Below the pieces are notes generated by a model. The model was not told where the DNA came from. It searched no databases and worked only from the letters and a program-made list of their open reading frames with translations. From assembly GCA_020161695.1 (NCBI GenBank), contig JAIUOO010000022.1, positions 1-64,000 on the forward strand: 64,000 nt of DNA, written 5' to 3'. A program made the position numbers and the translations under genes. The number at the start of each line of letters is the position of its first letter. Positions within the stretch are counted from its first letter, which is position 1. Source of the stretch: Pseudomonadota bacterium. Its GTDB lineage: Bacteria; Pseudomonadota; Alphaproteobacteria; Rhizobiales; Phreatobacteraceae. This document shows, in pieces, positions 60,587-64,000 of this stretch.

Positions 60587-62116
60587 ATGGCGCTGTCAGC
60601 CAGACTAGAGCTTCGCGTCGGCCAGTCGCTGGTCATGACGCCCCAGCTCATGCAGGCGATCAAGCTCCTGCAGCTGTCGAACCTCGACCTCGTCGCCTAT
60701 GTCGAGCAGGAGCTGGAAAAGAACCCGCTTCTGGAGCGCGCCGATACGCCCGAGCCGGCGGTGGATGGCGAGGCGGCCGAGGCCGCCCCGGCCGCCGCTC
60801 CCGGCGACGCGCAGGACGGCGACTGGCTCGGCGACGACATAGGCAACAGCCGCACCGAGATCGAGGAGCGGCTCGGCACCGATCTTGAAAACGTCTTCCC
60901 CGACGACAAGGGCCCCGAGGCGAAGCACGTCGATGCCGCCTCCGACCCGATGACCTCATCCTGGGCCAATGTCGGCTCCGGCGGCAGCGACAACGAGGAC
61001 TACAATCTCGAAGCCTTCGTCTCGGCCGACCTGTCGCTGGCGGATCATCTGTCGAACCAGCTGACCCTCGCCGTCGAGACCCTGTCGGACCGGCTGATCG
61101 GCCAGATGCTGATCGATTCGGTCGACGATGCCGGCTATCTGACCGTCACGGTCGAGGATGTCGCTGACCGGCTCGGCGCCGAGGTGGCGGATGTCGAGAG
61201 CGTGCTGGAGGTGATCCAGAGCTTCGAGCCCTCGGGCGTCGCGGCGCGCAATCTCGCCGAATGCCTCGCCATCCAGCTGCGCGACAAGAACCGCTTCGAC
61301 CCGGCCATGCAGGTGCTGGTCGCCCATCTCGACCTGCTCGGCAAGCGCGACTTCGCGGGGCTGAAGAAGCTCTGCCAGGTGGACGATGAAGACCTTGCCG
61401 ACATGGTCTCGGAGATCCGCCGGCTGAACCCCAAGCCCGGCCTCGCCTTCGGCTTCGCGCCGGTCCAGCCGCTGGTGCCCGACGTGATGGTGCGCGCCGG
61501 CCCCGATGGCGGCTGGATCGTCGAGCTCAACACCGAGACCCTGCCGAAGGTGCTGGTCAACCAGAGCTATTATGCACGCGTCTCCAAGACCGCGCGCAAC
61601 GACACCGAGAAGACCTTCCTCGCCGATGCGCTGCAGACGGCGACCTGGCTTACCCGCGCGCTCGACCAGCGCGCCCGCACCATCCTGAAGGTCGCGACCG
61701 AGATCGTCCGCCAGCAGGACGCCTTCTTCGCGCTCGGCGTGCAGTATCTGCGGCCGCTGAACCTCAAGACCATCGCCGACGCCATCGGCATGCACGAGTC
61801 CACCGTCTCGCGGGTCACCTCGAACAAGTCGATCGCCACCAGCCGCGGCATTTTCGAGATGAAGTACTTCTTCACCTCGTCGATCGCGAGTTCGGAGGGC
61901 GGCGAGAGTCATTCGGCCGAGGCCGTGCGCTACCGCATCAAGCAGATGATCGACGCCGAGACGCCGGAGGACGTGCTCTCGGACGACGCGATCATGGACC
62001 GGCTGAAGGAAGCCGGCATCGACATCGCCCGCCGCACGGTCGCTAAATACCGCGAGGCGCTCCGCATCCCCTCGTCCGTGCAGCGCCGGCGCGAGAAACA
62101 GGCCATGGCGGTCTGA
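60587..62116 (+). CDS. rpoN: RNA polymerase sigma-54 factor RpoN
   Basis: 509 residues: region I (LELRVGQSLVMTPQLMQAIKLLQLSNLDLVAYVEQELEKNPLLE), acidic region II, core-binding domain and the C-terminal RpoN box ARRTVAKYREALRIPSSVQRR (about 481-501). It recognises -24/-12 promoters with enhancer-binding activators. The start at ATG 60587 gives the standard N-terminus. The usual following genes hpf and ptsN are missing here. Confidence 0.97.
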   Translation: MALSARLELRVGQSLVMTPQLMQAIKLLQLSNLDLVAYVEQELEKNPLLERADTPEPAVDGEAAEAAPAAAPGDAQDGDWLGDDIGNSRTEIEERLGTDLENVFPDDKGPEAKHVDAASDPMTSSWANVGSGGSDNEDYNLEAFVSADLSLADHLSNQLTLAVETLSDRLIGQMLIDSVDDAGYLTVTVEDVADRLGAEVADVESVLEVIQSFEPSGVAARNLAECLAIQLRDKNRFDPAMQVLVAHLDLLGKRDFAGLKKLCQVDDEDLADMVSEIRRLNPKPGLAFGFAPVQPLVPDVMVRAGPDGGWIVELNTETLPKVLVNQSYYARVSKTARNDTEKTFLADALQTATWLTRALDQRARTILKVATEIVRQQDAFFALGVQYLRPLNLKTIADAIGMHESTVSRVTSNKSIATSRGIFEMKYFFTSSIASSEGGESHSAEAVRYRIKQMIDAETPEDVLSDDAIMDRLKEAGIDIARRTVAKYREALRIPSSVQRRREKQAMAV

Positions 62117-62121
62117 GACCG

Positions 62122-62135
62122 GCGGCAAACGCCGC
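62122..62135. terminator. small hairpin between rpoN and the LysR gene
   Basis: GCGGC-AAAC-GCCGC lies between two convergent genes (27-bp gap). It is short and has no long U-tract, so a terminator role is only possible. Confidence 0.3.
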
Positions 62136-62143
62136 TGTGGTTG

Positions 62144-63088
62144 TCATGACACCGGCTCACCGATGGTCGCCGCGAGTTCGTGGGCCGTCTCCACGAACAT
62201 TTTCGCGGCCGGGCTGAGCATCCGCTCCTTCACGGTGAAAATCGCGGCCGGCCGCTCCCAGCGGGGCAGGGCGACGGCGAGAGGCTTCAGCAGGTCGGCC
62301 TCCGGTCCGAAATGCAGGGTCGATCCCGGCACCAGGGTGATGAAGCGCCCGGTGCCGAGAAGGGCATTGCGCAGGTGCAGCGAGTTGCTGATCACCGCGG
62401 GCTCCGGCAACGCGAGGCCTGCCGCCGAGCAGGCCTCCTGGAACGGTGAGCCGGTGGCCAGTTCATAGGGCGAGAGGATCCACGATTCCCCCATCAGGTC
62501 GGCCATGCGAAGCCTCTTGCGCCTCGCCAGCGGATGGGACGGCCCCGCGACGATCAGAAGCTTCTCATGGAACAGCGGATCGACATGGATGGCCGGGTCG
62601 GTCGTGGCGGTGAGCTGGCGCGAGACGAGCAGTTCGCTGGTGCGCTGGTGCAGCAGGTCGAACACGTTCGGAGCCGTGCCGAGCTCCATCTGGATGCGCA
62701 GGTTCGGCAGCTTCCGGCTCAGGGCGTCGATGACGGCCGGCACGAAGCTCGCGGCCCAGATTTCCGTGCAGGCGATCCGCAATGTGCCCGTCGTCGGGTC
62801 GGTCAGGAAGGCGATCTCCTCGATGCCCTGCCGCAATTCATCGAACACGGCGCGCCCGCGCCTGAGAAGCGCCCGGCCGAACTGGGTCGGCTCGACGCCA
62901 CGCGGCGCGCGGTCCAGCAGCCTCACGCCAAGGAGGCGTTCCAGTTCCGCGATCGTCTTCGAGACGACCGGCCTGGAAACCGCGAGTTCGCGGGCGGCCT
63001 TGGCCATGTTGCCCTGCTCGGCCACCACCATGAACACGTGCAGGTCGCGCGGCTTCAGCCGGGACCCGATCCGCTCGAACCATTGCAT
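62144..63088 (-). CDS. LysR-family transcriptional regulator
   Basis: 314 residues: helix-turn-helix (LHVFMVVAEQGNMAKAARELAVSRPVVSKTIAELERLLG) and effector domain (GTLRIACTEIWAASFVPAVIDAL). The start at ATG 63088 was preferred to much longer upstream frames because it precedes the conserved DNA-binding part. Divergent from the ModA-like binding protein, which is its probable target. Confidence 0.92.
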   Translation of the reverse strand: MQWFERIGSRLKPRDLHVFMVVAEQGNMAKAARELAVSRPVVSKTIAELERLLGVRLLDRAPRGVEPTQFGRALLRRGRAVFDELRQGIEEIAFLTDPTTGTLRIACTEIWAASFVPAVIDALSRKLPNLRIQMELGTAPNVFDLLHQRTSELLVSRQLTATTDPAIHVDPLFHEKLLIVAGPSHPLARRKRLRMADLMGESWILSPYELATGSPFQEACSAAGLALPEPAVISNSLHLRNALLGTGRFITLVPGSTLHFGPEADLLKPLAVALPRWERPAAIFTVKERMLSPAAKMFVETAHELAATIGEPVS

Positions 63089-63215
63089 AGGAGGCGTACC
63101 CTGACGGCTACTGCAACATCCAGAACAAGAACTTGTAGCTAACTGGGACGGCGAGGACATTACAACCCGTCCGGCTCGGCCATGTCCCGTCGAGCGATCA
63201 GGAGCACCCGAGCCC

Positions 63216-63998
63216 ATGACGCGATCTCGTTCCATCAACGTCCTGCGGGTGGCGCTTGCGGGGCTCGTTCTCGCCACGACCGCCGCGTCCTCGGCAGAGA
63301 TCGGCGTGTTCAGCACGCCCACCCTGCGGACGAGCATCGAGGAGCTTCGGCCACGTTTCGAGACAGCCACGGGGCTCAGGCTGCGGGTGACCTATGATGG
63401 GGTCGCGGCCCTGAAGCGCCGGATCGAGGCAGGCGAGGCCTTCGACGTAGCGCTGCTGCTGCCGGCCACGATCGATCAACTCGCCAGCGCGGGAAAGATC
63501 GCTTCCGGATCCCGTTCCGACATTGCCCGCACAGCCGTGGGCGTCGCGGTCCGCGAGGGGGCGCCGCCCGTCGCTCTCGGAACGGAGGAGGCCGTTGTCG
63601 CGACGCTTCTGGCCGCTCCATCCATCGCGACCGCGCCTGACAGCGCCAGTTCCGCCTACTTCCTGTCGATGGTCGAGCGGCTGGGCATCGCCGACCGGAT
63701 CAGACCCAAGCTGGTTGCGGTGTCGGGCGGAAAGGTGGTCGAGGCGGTCGGCGCCGGCCAGGCCGCGCTCACGGTGATCACCGTGCCGAACATCCTCGGC
63801 GTCAGCGGCGTCAGCCTTGCGGGCCTGCTGCCCGAACGGCTCCAGAACTACACCGTCTTCTCCGCGGGTCTTGCGACGGCGCCTGCGGAACCCGAGGGCG
63901 CGGCTCGCTTCATCGCCTTCCTGCGCGCGCCCGAGACAACGGCGACCTTGCAGGCGCATGGCTTCCAGCGGCCGCCGCCGGGTGCTCCCGCGCGCTGA
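63216..63998 (+). CDS. ModA-like periplasmic substrate-binding protein
   Basis: 260 residues with a Sec signal (about 1-27) and the molybdate-binding-like fold: IGVFSTPTLRTSIEELRPRFETATGLRLRVTYDG, then ALLLPATIDQLASAGKI and FIAFLRAPETTATLQAHGFQ. The pattern of ModA (SxxxP..L..F...GxxV...) is kept loosely. No ModB or ModC is visible before the window ends, so it may be an orphan binding protein or a sensor for the neighbouring LysR. Confidence 0.8.
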   Translation: MTRSRSINVLRVALAGLVLATTAASSAEIGVFSTPTLRTSIEELRPRFETATGLRLRVTYDGVAALKRRIEAGEAFDVALLLPATIDQLASAGKIASGSRSDIARTAVGVAVREGAPPVALGTEEAVVATLLAAPSIATAPDSASSAYFLSMVERLGIADRIRPKLVAVSGGKVVEAVGAGQAALTVITVPNILGVSGVSLAGLLPERLQNYTVFSAGLATAPAEPEGAARFIAFLRAPETTATLQAHGFQRPPPGAPAR

Positions 63999-64000
63999 TT

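Overview
The window reads as a chromosomal segment of an alphaproteobacterium, most likely Hyphomicrobiales (Rhizobiales). The support is a DivL-type pseudokinase beside a TsaE-AmgK fusion, CysNC/DUF2849/DUF934 sulfur genes, a DUF2948 protein, a Rhizobiales-style REP hairpin, FCD-GntR regulation and high GC throughout. The genus cannot be fixed from the sequence alone. The first ~3.3 kb differs. It carries a tyrosine integrase lying against the 3' end of tRNA-Thr(GGT), a truncated serine resolvase fused to an unrelated domain, and a DUF4149 membrane protein of betaproteobacterial appearance. This is the right-hand end of an integrated element whose left end lies outside the window.

Layout. 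1-3.3 kb: integrated element. 3.3-5.6 kb: tRNA-Thr, a 58-residue protein, murA and a PilZ protein. 5.7-10.4 kb (minus strand): a polar amino-acid ABC importer with a class IV aminotransferase and a GntR regulator, preceded by a perfect 18-bp-arm palindrome. 10.6-12.5 kb: tRNA-Arg, an aldo/keto reductase remnant and an Hsp70-like ATPase. 12.6-21.1 kb: a LacI-controlled deoxysugar/amide catabolic cluster (FucU, amidohydrolase, aldose dehydrogenase, amidase), with a divergent Dpp-type ABC importer that has no ATPase genes. 21.1-30.9 kb (minus strand): a mutarotase, tRNA-Leu and a housekeeping run nfuA, tsaB, rimI, divL, tsaE-amgK, murU, rbfA, truB. 30.9-34 kb: universal stress protein, LysE exporter, lepA. 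34.3-45.8 kb (plus strand): one long assimilatory sulfate operon, sbp-cysTWA-cysG-DUF2849-cysI-cysH-DUF934-cysD-cysNC. 46.3-50.5 kb: an ABC exporter with polyacidic tails and a flavin amine oxidase-methyltransferase fusion. 50.8-56.3 kb: a TRAP transporter joined to a DUF1445 (D-glutamate cyclase-like) enzyme and a cupin, with a divergent LysR regulator. 56.3-62.1 kb: DUF2948, an RNase D-like exonuclease, lptC-lptA-lptB, a SnoaL-like protein and rpoN. 62.1-64 kb: a LysR regulator divergent from a ModA-like binding protein.

How the parts work together. The sulfate block covers uptake, activation (CysD/CysNC), reduction to sulfite (CysH) and to sulfide (CysI), and siroheme synthesis (CysG). There is no CysJ flavoprotein, so electrons probably come from ferredoxin. 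The minus-strand 30.8-22.2 kb block joins Fe-S delivery, t6A synthesis (TsaB, TsaE), muropeptide-sugar recycling (AmgK, MurU), ribosome maturation (RbfA, TruB) and cell-cycle signalling (DivL). Three solute modules (amino acid ABC, Dpp-type ABC, TRAP) each sit beside their own regulator with visible palindromic or repeated sites.

The best candidates for something undescribed are the amine oxidase-methyltransferase fusion (48.3-50.5 kb), the DUF1445-cupin-TRAP unit (50.8-55.3 kb), the FucU/amidase/LacI cluster with its ATPase-less importer, and the class IV aminotransferase that seems to lack the usual PLP lysine.
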